A stretch of DNA of 64,000 nt from Pseudonocardia cypriaca (GCF_006717045.1 NZ_VFPH01000001.1:186001-250000); one strand, 5' to 3'; counted from the stretch's first letter, positions 15,987 to 24,743 are shown. Notes: a model not told the origin generated them from the sequence alone. Program-made: numbers and translations.

Positions 15987-16995
15987 TCAGCCGCTCGCTC
16001 AGCTCCCAGAGCCGCCGTGCCGACTCCGGGTCGACGGCGTGCGGTACGACCTCGGACGAGACGGGCTCGGCGCCGAAGTTGATGGGCTTCGGGTCGACGT
16101 CCAGCGGTGAGACGTCGTTGTCCTTCAGGTAGACACCGCCGATCCCGGCGAGCAGCGGGCTGGTCGCGGCGAACACCGTGGTGCTGGCGCCCTGTTGCGG
16201 CGTCTTCATCTCACGGTCTGGGTCGTGGACCGGCTGACCGTGCTCGTCGATCAGCCCCATGGCCCGCAGTTCGTCGTCGGTCTGCCACGGCGTCCGCGCT
16301 TCGCCCTCGGCGAGCCACGGCCCCAGGTTGGTGCCGAGGACGATGCCCGGGTGCACGGCGTAGCCGCGGATCCCGTCCCCGGCCCACCGCCGGTCCAGCT
16401 CGACTGCGTGCAGGACGTTCGCGGTCTTGGACTGGCCGTAGGCCAGCATGCCCATGTCGTCGTACCCGGTGGCGAAGTGCGGGTCGTCCCAGCGGATGTC
16501 GGACAGGCGGTGGCCACCGGAGGTCAGGTTGACGACGCGGGCGCCGCGCGCGGCGCGCAGTGCGGGCAACACGGCGAGGGTCAGCTGGAAGTGGCCGAGG
16601 TGGTTGGTCGCGAACTGCGACTCGTAGCCGCGGGCGTCGCGGACCAGCGGTCCGCCCATGATGCCGGCGTTGTTGACCAGGATGTGGAGCGGGCGGCCCG
16701 AGTCGAGGTACCGGGCCGCGAAGGTGTCGATCGAGGCCGGGTCGAGGAGGTCCAGCCGGTCGGTCGCGACGCGCTCGATCCCGGCCAGCGCGGTGGCGGC
16801 GCGGTCGGGGTTGCGCGCGGCCACGGTGACGGAGGCGCCTGCCTCGGCCAGGGCCCGGGTGGTCTCCAGACCGAGCCCGTGGTGACCGCCGGTGATGACG
16901 ACGTCCGTGCCGGTCAGGTCGATGCCCGCGAGCACGTCGGCGGCGGTCGAGGCCGCGGTGAAGCCGGATCCGATGGGGTGTTGGTTCTGCGTCAT
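15976..16995 (-). CDS. Short-chain dehydrogenase/reductase (retinol dehydrogenase-like)
   Basis: A 339-residue classical SDR with an N-terminal extension. The cofactor site is GGHHGLGLETTRALAEAGA, NNAG is present in ILVNNAGIMGG, then FATNHLGHFQLT, and the catalytic YxxxK is in LAYGQSKTANVL. The substrate is unknown, but this subfamily acts on lipophilic alcohols or ketones. A GGTGGTG Shine-Dalgarno precedes the ATG. Divergent from an AraC regulator about 70 nt away, which probably controls it. Confidence 0.91.
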   Translation of the reverse strand: MTQNQHPIGSGFTAASTAADVLAGIDLTGTDVVITGGHHGLGLETTRALAEAGASVTVAARNPDRAATALAGIERVATDRLDLLDPASIDTFAARYLDSGRPLHILVNNAGIMGGPLVRDARGYESQFATNHLGHFQLTLAVLPALRAARGARVVNLTSGGHRLSDIRWDDPHFATGYDDMGMLAYGQSKTANVLHAVELDRRWAGDGIRGYAVHPGIVLGTNLGPWLAEGEARTPWQTDDELRAMGLIDEHGQPVHDPDREMKTPQQGASTTVFAATSPLLAGIGGVYLKDNDVSPLDVDPKPINFGAEPVSSEVVPHAVDPESARRLWELSERLIRR

Positions 16996-17068
16996 GTCAC
17001 CACCGTGCGCCCGATGGCCCGTACGCTGAATAATTGACAGTTCGATTTTCTTGCGCGATCGTACGAGG

Positions 17069-18001
17069 GTGCCGGCCGATCAGCTGTCGGAGGTGTTCGA
17101 CCGCGTCGAGGTCCGCGGGATCCTGACCGGTGGGTTCGCGGTGCGGGGCCCGTGGGTGTCGCGCGCCGCCATCACCGACTCGCTGAAGCTCATCGCGCTG
17201 GTGTGCGGGCGGGCCCGGCTGAGCACCGACGGCATCGACGGTCCGATCGAGCTCGAGCCGGGCGACGTCGCCGTCCTGAACGGCCGGTCGTGGCTGGCGC
17301 TCGAGGGCGGCCGGGGCGACGGCCCGCCCCGCGAGGTAGTGCCCGAGGAGGACGATCCCTCCACCCGCCTCACCGGTGCCGACTGCGGCACGGACGACGT
17401 CGTGCTCGGTGGCCGGGTCGACCTCAACCCTGCCGGTCACGCGCTGTTGCTGCAGGCGCTTCCGCCGGTGGCGCACGTACGGGCATCGGCCGCCACTGCG
17501 ACCAACCTGCGCGGCAGCCTCGAGCGGCTGTTCGACGAGGTGGCCGGCCACCGGATCGGCTCGGCGTTCGCCATCCGGCAGTACGGCCAGCTCCTGCTGC
17601 TCGAGGTGCTGCGCGCCTACGTCGAGCAGGCCCCGCTCCCACCGGGATGGTTACAGGCGCTGACCGACGAACGGCTGCGTCCCGCGCTCACGCTGATGCA
17701 CGCCGAACCGGGAAGGCCGTGGCGGCTGGACGAGCTCGCGCGGGCCGCGGCGATGTCGCGGACGTCCTTCGCCGAACGCTTCCGGACGATGGCGGGCGTA
17801 CCGCCGCTCACCTACCTCAACCGCTGGCGGATGCTGCTGGCGCAGCAGGCTCTCCGGAGCGGTGATGTCCGCGTCGGGTCGCTGGCCTCCGAACTGGGCT
17901 ACGCGTCCGAGAGCGCGTTCAGCACCGCGTTCAAACGGGAGGTGGGCACGTCCCCGCTGCACTACCGGCATCGGGTGCGCGAGGAGCAGTCGGCGCCCTG
18001 A
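17069..18001 (+). CDS. AraC-family transcriptional regulator (Cupin_6 type)
   Basis: A 310-residue regulator. The N-terminal cupin (LSEVFDRVEVRGILTGGFAVRGPW, then LELEPGDVAVLNGR-like) is the AraC_binding/Cupin_6 domain, and the C-terminal 100 residues hold two HTHs (WRLDELARAAAMSRTSFAERFRTMAG and VGSLASELGYASESAFSTAFKREVG). The start is uncertain: GTG at 17069 is preferred, a TTG at 17051 would add six residues, and neither has a clear Shine-Dalgarno. Divergent from the SDR, its likely target. Confidence 0.9.
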   Translation: MPADQLSEVFDRVEVRGILTGGFAVRGPWVSRAAITDSLKLIALVCGRARLSTDGIDGPIELEPGDVAVLNGRSWLALEGGRGDGPPREVVPEEDDPSTRLTGADCGTDDVVLGGRVDLNPAGHALLLQALPPVAHVRASAATATNLRGSLERLFDEVAGHRIGSAFAIRQYGQLLLLEVLRAYVEQAPLPPGWLQALTDERLRPALTLMHAEPGRPWRLDELARAAAMSRTSFAERFRTMAGVPPLTYLNRWRMLLAQQALRSGDVRVGSLASELGYASESAFSTAFKREVGTSPLHYRHRVREEQSAP

Positions 18002-18039
18002 CGCTGCGCGCCCAGTCGTGGCCCGCGCCTACGCCGGGA

Positions 18040-18756
18040 TCAGCCGGCATGTGCCGCCGTCAGCTGCGGGTAGAGCACCGGCAGCTCGGCGGACAGCCCG
18101 CTGCGAACGTTGCGGCTGATCTCGTCGGCGACGACCTCCAGCGCGCCGTCCCGGACGCCGTCGAGGGCGAGTGCTGCGATCGCCGCCGGGTCGCTCTTGG
18201 GCACGTCGAGGTGGGCGACCATGTCGGTGTCCATGTAGCCGACGTGCAGCGCCGTGGTGGTGATGCCCCGCGGCGCCAGCTCGAGGCGCAGGGCGTTGGT
18301 CAACGCCCACTCGGCCGCCTTGGCGGCGTTGTAGGCGCCCGATGAAGGCAGGTGGATCCAGGACAGCACCGACAGCACGTTGAGCACCGCCCCGCCGCCG
18401 TTCGCCGCGATGAGCGGGGCGAACGCCCTGGTGACGGCGAGCGTGCCGAAGAAGTGGGTCTCCATCTCCAGCCGGATGTCGGTGGGGTCGCCGTCGAGCA
18501 GCGTGGCGCCCGTGCCCGAACCGGCGTTGTTGACCAGCACCGTCACGTCGCCTGCTGCGGCCGCTGCCGCGGCCACCGAGTCGGGGTCGGTGATGTCCAG
18601 CCGCAGCGGGGTGGCGCCGGGCAGGTCCACCGCTTCCGGGTTGCGTGCCGCGGCGTAGACCTTCCGCGCCCCGCGCTCCAGCAGGCCGGCGGCGAGGTGT
18701 CGCCCCAGCCCGCGGTTGGCCCCGGTGACGAGCGCGACCGAGTTGCGGATCTCCAT
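18040..18756 (-). CDS. Short-chain dehydrogenase/reductase
   Basis: A 238-residue classical SDR. TGANRGLGRHLAAGLLERGA is the cofactor loop, VTVLVNNAGSGTGATLL is the NNAG motif, and the active-site Ser and YxxxK are in VLSWIHLPSSGAYNAAKAA. ATG at 18756 has a GGAGGA Shine-Dalgarno 6 nt upstream. Divergent from the HxlR regulator with an inverted repeat between them, so it is probably repressed by that regulator and induced by an unknown (possibly electrophilic) signal. Confidence 0.91.
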   Translation of the reverse strand: MEIRNSVALVTGANRGLGRHLAAGLLERGARKVYAAARNPEAVDLPGATPLRLDITDPDSVAAAAAAAGDVTVLVNNAGSGTGATLLDGDPTDIRLEMETHFFGTLAVTRAFAPLIAANGGGAVLNVLSVLSWIHLPSSGAYNAAKAAEWALTNALRLELAPRGITTTALHVGYMDTDMVAHLDVPKSDPAAIAALALDGVRDGALEVVADEISRNVRSGLSAELPVLYPQLTAAHAG

Positions 18757-18772
18757 GACGTCCTCCAGCTGT

Positions 18773-18814
18773 GTTGGTACTTCCAAGCTAGCCTCGTAAG
18801 TAGGAAATGCCAAC
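18773..18814. promoter_or_regulatory. Inverted repeat in SDR/HxlR divergent promoter
   Basis: Arms GTTGGTACTTCC (18773-18784) and GGAAATGCCAAC (18803-18814), complementary at 10 of 12 positions, 18 nt apart. It is the only dyad in the 79-bp divergent gap and is a candidate HxlR-family site. Confidence 0.45.
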
Positions 18815-18823
18815 CCAGCTGGG

Positions 18824-18829
18824 TAGGAT
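18824..18829 (+). promoter_or_regulatory. -10 element TAGGAT, leaderless start of HxlR regulator
   Basis: TAGGAT ends 6 nt before the GTG at 18836, and no Shine-Dalgarno is present, so transcription probably starts at the GTG. Confidence 0.45.
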
Positions 18830-18835
18830 GGACCC

Positions 18836-19282
18836 GTGGTTGTGACGCAGCAGACGTGCTCGATCGCGCGCTCGCTGGAGGTGCTCGGCGAACGCTGGAC
18901 GTTCCTGATCCTGCGCGAGGCGCTCTCGGGTACCACCCGGTTCGCCGACTTCCGCGCCGCGCTCGGCGTGGCCCCGGACGTCCTGTCCGACCGGCTCGCC
19001 ACCCTCGTGGCCTCAGGCGTGCTGGAGAAGCGGCCCTACCGGGAGCCCGGCGCGCGGGCGCGGGACAGCTACCACCTCACGGAAGCGGGCCGCGAGCTGC
19101 AGGTCGTGCTGGGGGCGCTGCAGCAGTGGGGCGACGAGCACCGCCCGTACGAGCCCGGCCCGACGGTGCTCCGCCGCACCCCCGACGGCCGCCCGGTGCA
19201 CGTGGGGTTCGTCGACGACGAGGGCCGGGAGGTCCCGCTGGACGAGGTGCGCTTCCTCCGGACGGCGACGTACCCGAGCTGA
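18836..19282 (+). CDS. HxlR-family winged-helix regulator
   Basis: A 148-residue MarR-like regulator of the HxlR family. CSIARSLEVLGERWTFLILREALSGTTRFADFRAALGVAPDVLSDRLATLVASGVLEKRPY is the winged helix, followed by RDSYHLTEAGREL. The single Cys near the N-terminus is often a redox or electrophile sensor in this family. The GTG at 18836 lies 6 nt after a TAGGAT box. Divergent from the SDR, its likely target; tail to tail with an LLM oxidoreductase 11 nt away. Confidence 0.92.
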   Translation: MVVTQQTCSIARSLEVLGERWTFLILREALSGTTRFADFRAALGVAPDVLSDRLATLVASGVLEKRPYREPGARARDSYHLTEAGRELQVVLGALQQWGDEHRPYEPGPTVLRRTPDGRPVHVGFVDDEGREVPLDEVRFLRTATYPS

Positions 19283-19293
19283 TCCGGAAGGCC

Positions 19294-20103
19294 TCAGCTC
19301 ACCGCTTCGGCGAGGCGGCTCCACCATTCCCTCGGCAGCCGGCCGAGCTGCACGACGATCTGGTCGGCACCAGCCGCGCGGTACTCCTCGAAGCGGCCGA
19401 CGATCGCGTCGAGGTCGCCCCGGACGGTCACGCCGTCGACAAGCCGGTTCGACAGGTCGGCGATGTCGTCGTCACCGAAGCCCATCCGCCGGAGGCTGGC
19501 CGCGTACTGGGGGAGGCCGGTGAGGAACCGCATCCCGCCCTCCCGGGCGATCTCGCGGGCCCGCGCCGGGTCGGCCTCGGGGATCACGTCGAGCAGCACC
19601 GCGAGCTGCGGCTCCCCGCCGAGGATCTCCCGCGCGGAGGCGACGTAGTCGGGCGTGACGAGGTACGGGTAGGCGCCGGCCGCGCGGTCCCGGGCCAGCT
19701 CGAGCATCCGCGGCCCGAGGGCCGAGAGGATCAGCTCGGATCGGGGCACCACCGGTTCGACCTGGTCGAGGTAGGCGTTCAAGGTGGCGAGCGGCTTCGC
19801 CCCGTGCGCGCCGCCGAGGCCGACGACGAAGCGGCCGGGATGAGTCTGCTCGAGAGCCGTGTAGGTCGCTGTCACCTCGGTGGCCGGCACCCGGTCCACC
19901 GAGAGGATCCCGCTCGCCACACCGATCCGTGACGTCGCGCGGATCACGTTGCTGATCTGGGGGAGGTTGTTGTCCTGGCTACCGGCCAGCCAGAGCGTCG
20001 AGTACCCCAGATCCTGGAGCTCTGCGGCGGTCGCTGCGGCGGTGGCGGCGTCGGCGGAGTTGAGTTCGGCGTACGCGCCGCCGAGCGGCCCGAGCTTGGT
20101 CAT
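19294..20103 (-). CDS. LLM-class F420-dependent oxidoreductase
   Basis: A 269-residue luciferase-like enzyme resembling the F420 TIGR03620 group: LQDLGYSTLWLAGSQDNNL, IGVASGILSVDRVPATEV, HPGRFVVGLGGAHG and VLSALGPRMLELA-type segments. Shorter than the 6.9-kb LLM enzyme and clearly a different subfamily. The substrate is unknown. The ATG starts the conserved region. It runs alone on the minus strand between HxlR and the APH-like gene. Confidence 0.85.
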   Translation of the reverse strand: MTKLGPLGGAYAELNSADAATAAATAAELQDLGYSTLWLAGSQDNNLPQISNVIRATSRIGVASGILSVDRVPATEVTATYTALEQTHPGRFVVGLGGAHGAKPLATLNAYLDQVEPVVPRSELILSALGPRMLELARDRAAGAYPYLVTPDYVASAREILGGEPQLAVLLDVIPEADPARAREIAREGGMRFLTGLPQYAASLRRMGFGDDDIADLSNRLVDGVTVRGDLDAIVGRFEEYRAAGADQIVVQLGRLPREWWSRLAEAVS

Positions 20104-20144
20104 GTCCGGGACGAACTACGAGCGCCCTCGCGGTGTTCCCGGCC

Positions 20145-20957
20145 TCACGACATGTCCCAGAGCAGTCGGTAGTAGGCGATCCGCCGCGGGTCGGGCGCGA
20201 TCCCGTACCCCTCGTAGACGAACGCGTCGTAGCCCGGCCCGTAGTTCCACTCCGTGCTCCAGGCCGCGACGGCGAGGTCCGCCCACCGGTCGGCCACGCC
20301 GAGCGAGCCGAGGTCGACGTGGGCGGCGAACGTGCCGTCGTCGTGCAGGAGCGTGTTCGGGGCGCAGGCGTCCCCGTGGCAGACCACGAGGCGGTCGATC
20401 GGGGGCTGCTCCCCGATCTGCGCCCGCGCCTCCGCGAGGCCGAGGTGGCGGTGCTCCGGCGCCCACTCGGAGGGGCGCATCCCGCCTGCGATCCGCTCGT
20501 CGGCCTGGGCGAGCCTGCGCTCGACGCTCCAGTCGAAGGGGCACCCGTCCACGGCCAGCGCGTCGTGGAGCAGGCGCAGGCCGCGCCCGATGGCCGCCGC
20601 CGCGACCGCGGGCTGGGCGATCCACCGCGGATCGACCGCCGAGCGGCCGGGCAACCCCTCCGTGACCAGCCAGCTGCCGTCGGCGTCGCTGCCCTGCGCG
20701 AGCACGCGGGGGACCGGCACCCGGCCCTGCGCCCATGCGATCCGCTCCGCCTCGCCGGGGAGGTCGATCTCCGGCGTGCCGGCGGCGACCCACTTCACGT
20801 ACCGCACGCGGCCGTTCCCGTCGTCGAGGCGGAACGTGAGCCCACCCAGCTCGTTCTCCCACACCGGGACGAGCCGGTCCCCGCCGGCGAGCTCGGTGAC
20901 GACGGCGGGGACGGCCACCGGACCGGTGGGGCTACTGGCGAGGGCGGGTCGGCTCAC
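20145..20957 (-). CDS. Aminoglycoside phosphotransferase-like kinase (APH(3') fold)
   Basis: A 270-residue kinase. Features are K55 in RYVKWV, E69 in LPGEAERI, the catalytic loop VVCHGDACAPNTLL (H194-G-D196, N201) and HVDLGSLGVADRWADLA (D215). These are the APH(3') hallmarks, so the fold and ATP use are firm. Resistance to a real aminoglycoside is only a possibility, since many chromosomal homologues act on other substrates. GTG at 20957 sits very close to GGAGG, so the start may lie a few codons downstream. Confidence 0.87.
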   Translation of the reverse strand: MSRPALASSPTGPVAVPAVVTELAGGDRLVPVWENELGGLTFRLDDGNGRVRYVKWVAAGTPEIDLPGEAERIAWAQGRVPVPRVLAQGSDADGSWLVTEGLPGRSAVDPRWIAQPAVAAAAIGRGLRLLHDALAVDGCPFDWSVERRLAQADERIAGGMRPSEWAPEHRHLGLAEARAQIGEQPPIDRLVVCHGDACAPNTLLHDDGTFAAHVDLGSLGVADRWADLAVAAWSTEWNYGPGYDAFVYEGYGIAPDPRRIAYYRLLWDMS

Positions 20958-21008
20958 ACCTCCATGATCGTGACCCGTTCAATCCCATTCCAGCCCGCAG
21001 CCGTGCTG

Positions 21009-21887
21009 TCACGAGTTCGCCCCGCACACCACGAGGCAGGGGAGCTCGCCGGGGACGCGCCCCGCGAGCCACGCCGCGAAGGGGGCGGCCGCGGCCGGTT
21101 CGACCCGCAGCCGGAACTCCTCCCACAGCCGCTCCTGGGCGGAGACGATCTCGGCGTCCGTCACGAGCAGCGGCACCGCACCGGCGGCCCGGAGCACGGC
21201 GAAGGGCACGTCGCCGATCCGCGTGGCGCCGAGGGCGGAGGCGGCCACCGAGTCGATCTCGACGTCCACCGGGGTGCCCGCCTCGAGAGCCGCGTGCACG
21301 GCCCGGCAGCCGGTCGGCTCGACGGTGACCACCGTGCGGTCCCCCGCCGCGAGGGCGGCGCCCGCTGCCAGCCCGCCACCGCCCGCCGCGAGCACGACGG
21401 CGTCGACGTCCGGGCACTCGTCGACGATCTCGGCCGTGACCGTGCCCTGCCCGGCGACGACGCCCGGGTCGTCGTAGGCGTGCACGTAGCGGCCGGCCTC
21501 GGCGCGGGCGGCGGCTGCGGCCTCGGCGTAGGTGTCGCCGTGGCGGACCAGCTTGGCCCCCGTCGCATCGATCCTGCGGGCCTTGCTCTCGGGAACGCCG
21601 TTCGGCACGTAGACGACGGCGGGCACGCCGAGGACGCCTGCCGCGGTGGCGACGCCCAGCCCGTGGTTGCCACCGGAGGCCGTGACGACCCGGTCCGGCA
21701 GCTCGCCGGCGAGCAGCGCGTTCAGTGCACCGCGGAGCTTGAACGACCCGCTGCGCTGCAGGTGTTCGAGCTTCAGCACCAGGGGGCGGCCGTCGACGTC
21801 GGCGCGCAGGATCGGGGTGCGCCGGACGTGCGGGGCCAGGCGGGCGGCGGCCGTTTCGACGTCGGCGGCCGTCGGGAGGTGCGTCAT
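21009..21887 (-). CDS. Threonine/serine dehydratase (PLP fold type II)
   Basis: A 292-residue fold-type-II PLP enzyme. The PLP lysine is K50 in SGSFKLRGA, the substrate loop is ASGGNHG, and the phosphate site is AAGGGGLAAG. It has no ACT regulatory domain, so it is a catabolic-type or promiscuous serine/threonine ammonia-lyase rather than IlvA. ATG at 21887 is chosen since longer starts overlap the divergent promoter. The LysR regulator starts 69 nt away in the opposite direction and probably controls it. Confidence 0.88.
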   Translation of the reverse strand: MTHLPTAADVETAAARLAPHVRRTPILRADVDGRPLVLKLEHLQRSGSFKLRGALNALLAGELPDRVVTASGGNHGLGVATAAGVLGVPAVVYVPNGVPESKARRIDATGAKLVRHGDTYAEAAAAARAEAGRYVHAYDDPGVVAGQGTVTAEIVDECPDVDAVVLAAGGGGLAAGAALAAGDRTVVTVEPTGCRAVHAALEAGTPVDVEIDSVAASALGATRIGDVPFAVLRAAGAVPLLVTDAEIVSAQERLWEEFRLRVEPAAAAPFAAWLAGRVPGELPCLVVCGANS

Positions 21888-21930
21888 GTCCCGAGGATGC
21901 GCCACCTCATCGTTAAGCTGAAGTTCGATT

Positions 21931-21943
21931 TGCTCAACGAGCA
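21931..21943. promoter_or_regulatory. Short palindrome upstream of LysR gene
   Basis: TGCTC-AAC-GAGCA, 5-bp arms, 13 nt before the LysR start and in the divergent gap. It is a candidate LysR contact (T-N11-A type), but it is short and could be chance. Confidence 0.35.
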
Positions 21944-21955
21944 TTAGGAACGCTG

Positions 21956-22831
21956 ATGGCATTGGACCCGGGCCGGGTGCGGGTGCTCGTCGAGGTCGCT
22001 CACGCCGGTTCGATCGCCGCCGCGGCCGGGCGGATGGGTTTCACGCCCTCCGCGCTCTCCCAGCAGCTCGCGAAGCTGGAGCGCGAGGTCGGCGCCCCGC
22101 TGCTCGAACGGGGACGTGCCGGCACGCGGCTCACCGGGCCGGGGCAGGTGCTGCTGGAGCACGGGGAGCGCGTTCTCGGTGAGCTGCGCGCCGCGGAGGA
22201 GGCCGTGCGTGCAGCTGCGGGCGCAGAGCCGCAGCGCATCGCGGTGGGCGCGTTCTCGACCGCGGCCCGGACGCTGCTGCCGCGCGCGCTCGCGGCGCTG
22301 AAGGAGGAGCGGCCCGGGATCCGCACCTCGCTCGTGGACATCGAGCCACCCGACGGGTACGGCCTGGTCGCCGCGCGCGAGCTCGACCTGCTCGTCACGC
22401 ACCGGTACCCGGGGGTCACGCTGCCGCCGGTCCGCGGGCTGCGTCGCAGGCTCCTCCTGCGGGACCCGCTGCGCCTGGTGCTCCCGCGCGACCACCGGCT
22501 CGCCACCGCCCGGGAGATCACGCTGGCCGACCTCGCCGGAGAGGACTGGGTCTCCGGCGCACCAGGCGTCCCGAACCGGGTCTGCCTGGACTCCATCGGC
22601 TCGTTGCACGTGGCCTACGAGACGAGGGACTACGAGGTCACGCTCGCGCTGGTCGCGGCGGGGCTCGGCGTCTCACTCGTGCCGGCGAGCCTGCTGGCCG
22701 GGCAGCGCGCGGTCGTCGTGCGGGACCTGCACGGGCAGAGCCCGGCCCGCGAGGTCCACGTCGTGCACCCGCCCCGGCCGGCCCCGCCGGTGGTCGAGCT
22801 GCTCAACCGGCTGCGGCCAGCAGCTCCTTGA
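21956..22831 (+). CDS. LysR-family transcriptional regulator
   Basis: A 291-residue LTTR. The HTH is VRVLVEVAHAGSIAAAAGRMGFTPSALSQQLAKLEREVGAPLLERG, and a LysR substrate-binding domain spans about residues 90-285 (RIAVGAFSTAARTLLP onward). ATG at 21956 has a weak TAGGAA. Divergent from the dehydratase, so it probably regulates serine/threonine deamination. Its last 29 nt overlap the convergent glycosyltransferase gene. Confidence 0.92.
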   Translation: MALDPGRVRVLVEVAHAGSIAAAAGRMGFTPSALSQQLAKLEREVGAPLLERGRAGTRLTGPGQVLLEHGERVLGELRAAEEAVRAAAGAEPQRIAVGAFSTAARTLLPRALAALKEERPGIRTSLVDIEPPDGYGLVAARELDLLVTHRYPGVTLPPVRGLRRRLLLRDPLRLVLPRDHRLATAREITLADLAGEDWVSGAPGVPNRVCLDSIGSLHVAYETRDYEVTLALVAAGLGVSLVPASLLAGQRAVVVRDLHGQSPAREVHVVHPPRPAPPVVELLNRLRPAAP

Positions 22832-24029
22832 TCGCCTGAACGCCCGCGGGCGCCCCGCCACCCTCGCCGACCGTGTCGGCGAGCGCCTTGGCGGCGGTCC
22901 GCCGGGACGGGTCGGCCAGCGTGCTCACGACGGCCGCGCGCAGCTCGTCGGGCGGGACGGGGCGGTTGGACAGGTTGTGCCGCAACACGACGCCCGCGCC
23001 CCGTTCGGCGACGGCCCGGCCGATGAGCAGCTGCTCGAACTGCTGGGGCACGACGACGAGCGGCACCCCGTTGGCGAGCCCTTCGAGTGCGCTGTTCATG
23101 CCGCCGTGGGTGACGAACACGGTGGTGTGCCGGAGCACCTCGAGCTGCGGGACGAACGCGCGGACCAGCGTGTTCGCCGGTGGCGGTCCGAGCCGGCCGG
23201 GATCGGTGTGACTGCCGACCGCGAGCAGGACGCGCGCGGGCAGGTCGGCGAGCACGTCGAAGCAGGCGCGGAAGAAGGCGTCGGTACCCGAGTGGAGGGT
23301 GCCGAGTGACACCAGGACGAGCGGTTCGGGGCCCTCGATGTGGGCGGCCAGCTCGGGGTCGAGATCGCTCTCGCGGGTTTCCCGGTCGATCGTGGCGCCG
23401 ATGTAGTGGCACGTCTCGTCGATCCGCGGGTCGGGCCGTTGCAGCCAGCGCGGGATCGGGAAGAGCGTGACGTCGCCGAGGGTCGGGAAGGCGGGCCGCG
23501 GCGGAAAGAGGTCCGGACCGAACCGGCGCACCACCCGCCGCCTCGCCGCGAACGCAGCCGGCATGTCGCGGACGGTGGCTTTCAGGAACTGGAACCATTC
23601 CCTGGCGGTCTGAGCCCGGAACGCGTCGCTGCCCACCAGCATGGTGGTCATGAACGAGATCGTGGGCAGGCCGAGGCTCTTCGCCACCATGTGGCCCCAG
23701 ATCGCGTTGGAGTCGTGGGCCACGGCGTCGGGCGGGTCGGCGCGTAGCTCGGCCTGCAGGAACGGCACCAGGATCTCCGTGGAGGCGAGGCCGCGGACCA
23801 CCACGCGCACCGGGCTGCCGGTGCGGGTGGCCTCGGCGATGTCGTTCGCCGTGATCGTCCCCGGCGGATAGGCGCGGAACTGCGCGCCGGTGCGTTCTAC
23901 GGCGCGACGGAACTGCTCGGTCGAGTAGTAGGTGACCTGGATCCCCTGGCGCACGAGCTCGTGCACGAGCGGCAGGCTGGGGTTGACGTGACCGGCGGCG
24001 GGCATGCCGGTCATGACGATGCGGCTCAT
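22803..24029 (-). CDS. MGT-family (macrolide-type) glycosyltransferase
   Basis: A 408-residue GT-B enzyme. It begins SRIVMTGMPAAGHVNPSLPLVHELVRQG and carries the donor-site signature FVTHGGMNSALEGLANGVPLVVVPQQFEQ near residues 313-340, typical of NDP-sugar transferases that glycosylate macrolides and other small hydrophobic molecules (OleD/YjiC group). No biosynthetic cluster is nearby, so detoxification of a foreign antibiotic is more likely than a biosynthetic role. Its ATG overlaps the TetR stop (ATGA), so regulator and enzyme are made together. Confidence 0.88.
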   Translation of the reverse strand: MSRIVMTGMPAAGHVNPSLPLVHELVRQGIQVTYYSTEQFRRAVERTGAQFRAYPPGTITANDIAEATRTGSPVRVVVRGLASTEILVPFLQAELRADPPDAVAHDSNAIWGHMVAKSLGLPTISFMTTMLVGSDAFRAQTAREWFQFLKATVRDMPAAFAARRRVVRRFGPDLFPPRPAFPTLGDVTLFPIPRWLQRPDPRIDETCHYIGATIDRETRESDLDPELAAHIEGPEPLVLVSLGTLHSGTDAFFRACFDVLADLPARVLLAVGSHTDPGRLGPPPANTLVRAFVPQLEVLRHTTVFVTHGGMNSALEGLANGVPLVVVPQQFEQLLIGRAVAERGAGVVLRHNLSNRPVPPDELRAAVVSTLADPSRRTAAKALADTVGEGGGAPAGVQAIKELLAAAG

Positions 24030-24724
24030 GCAGGTCCCTTCTCTGCGCTGATCGCGGCTTTGACGGTGGCGCGGAACTGCTCGTACCTCGCCAGGACCGC
24101 CGGGGCGACGGCCACGAGCGTGTCCGGATCGATCGGCGTCGACGGCTCCACTGCGGCGTGGACGGTGTGGTGCAGCGCGGACGCGGTCTCCTCCGGTGAG
24201 CCGGGGGCGGACGGCTGGAGGTAGAAGCCGGTCTGCACCGCGCCCACCACGTACATCTGGGTGGCGAGATCGAGGTCGGTGCGCATCAGCCCGTGCTCGC
24301 GGAGCAGCCGGAAGAGATCGGCCGCGAGCTCGGCCCTCCAGCGGCGCACCGGATCGGCGTCCGGCTCGCGCGCCAGCTCGCCGAGCACCTCGTCGTCGCG
24401 GGCGAACAGCGCCAGCAGCAGCGGGCGGCGTTGCACCTCGAGGTAGGTCAGGCGGACCTGCTCGGCGACGAGCACCGCCGCCGGATCCCGGCGAACCGCA
24501 GCGGTGAGCTCGTCGACGATGCCGAGCGACTCGCGCATGAGCACGCACGCGAACAGCCAGGTGCGCGACCTGAAATGCAGGTACACCGTGCCCTTGCCGA
24601 TGCCGGCGCGCTTGGCGACCTCCTCGATGGTGACCCGCTTGTAGCCCCACCGCAGCACCAGGTCGGCGGCGGCGTCCATGATCCGCTCACCGCGTTCTCG
24701 TTGACTCGTGACCAGATTTCTCAT
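24026..24724 (-). CDS. TetR-family regulator, coupled to MGT glycosyltransferase
   Basis: A 232-residue TetR. The HTH is DLVLRWGYKRVTIEEVAKRAGIGKGTVYLHFRSR, and the ligand domain is a TetR_C-type. The start at 24724 lies inside a perfect 13-bp-arm palindrome, and no Shine-Dalgarno is visible; a TAGCCT -10 lies 9 nt upstream, so the mRNA would be nearly leaderless. M16 (24679) has a GGTGAG upstream but would cut the HTH helix. Autorepression of the TetR-glycosyltransferase operon is the simplest reading. Confidence 0.88.
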   Translation of the reverse strand: MRNLVTSQRERGERIMDAAADLVLRWGYKRVTIEEVAKRAGIGKGTVYLHFRSRTWLFACVLMRESLGIVDELTAAVRRDPAAVLVAEQVRLTYLEVQRRPLLLALFARDDEVLGELAREPDADPVRRWRAELAADLFRLLREHGLMRTDLDLATQMYVVGAVQTGFYLQPSAPGSPEETASALHHTVHAAVEPSTPIDPDTLVAVAPAVLARYEQFRATVKAAISAEKGPA

Positions 24725-24735
24725 CTGGTCACGAG
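24705..24735. promoter_or_regulatory. Perfect palindromic operator over the TetR start codon
   Basis: Arms CTCGTGACCAGAT and ATCTGGTCACGAG with a 5-nt centre (TTCTC). It covers the start codon and the first seven codons and abuts a TAGCCT -10. This is a strong candidate for TetR self-binding. Confidence 0.75.
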
Positions 24736-24743
24736 GCTACTCC

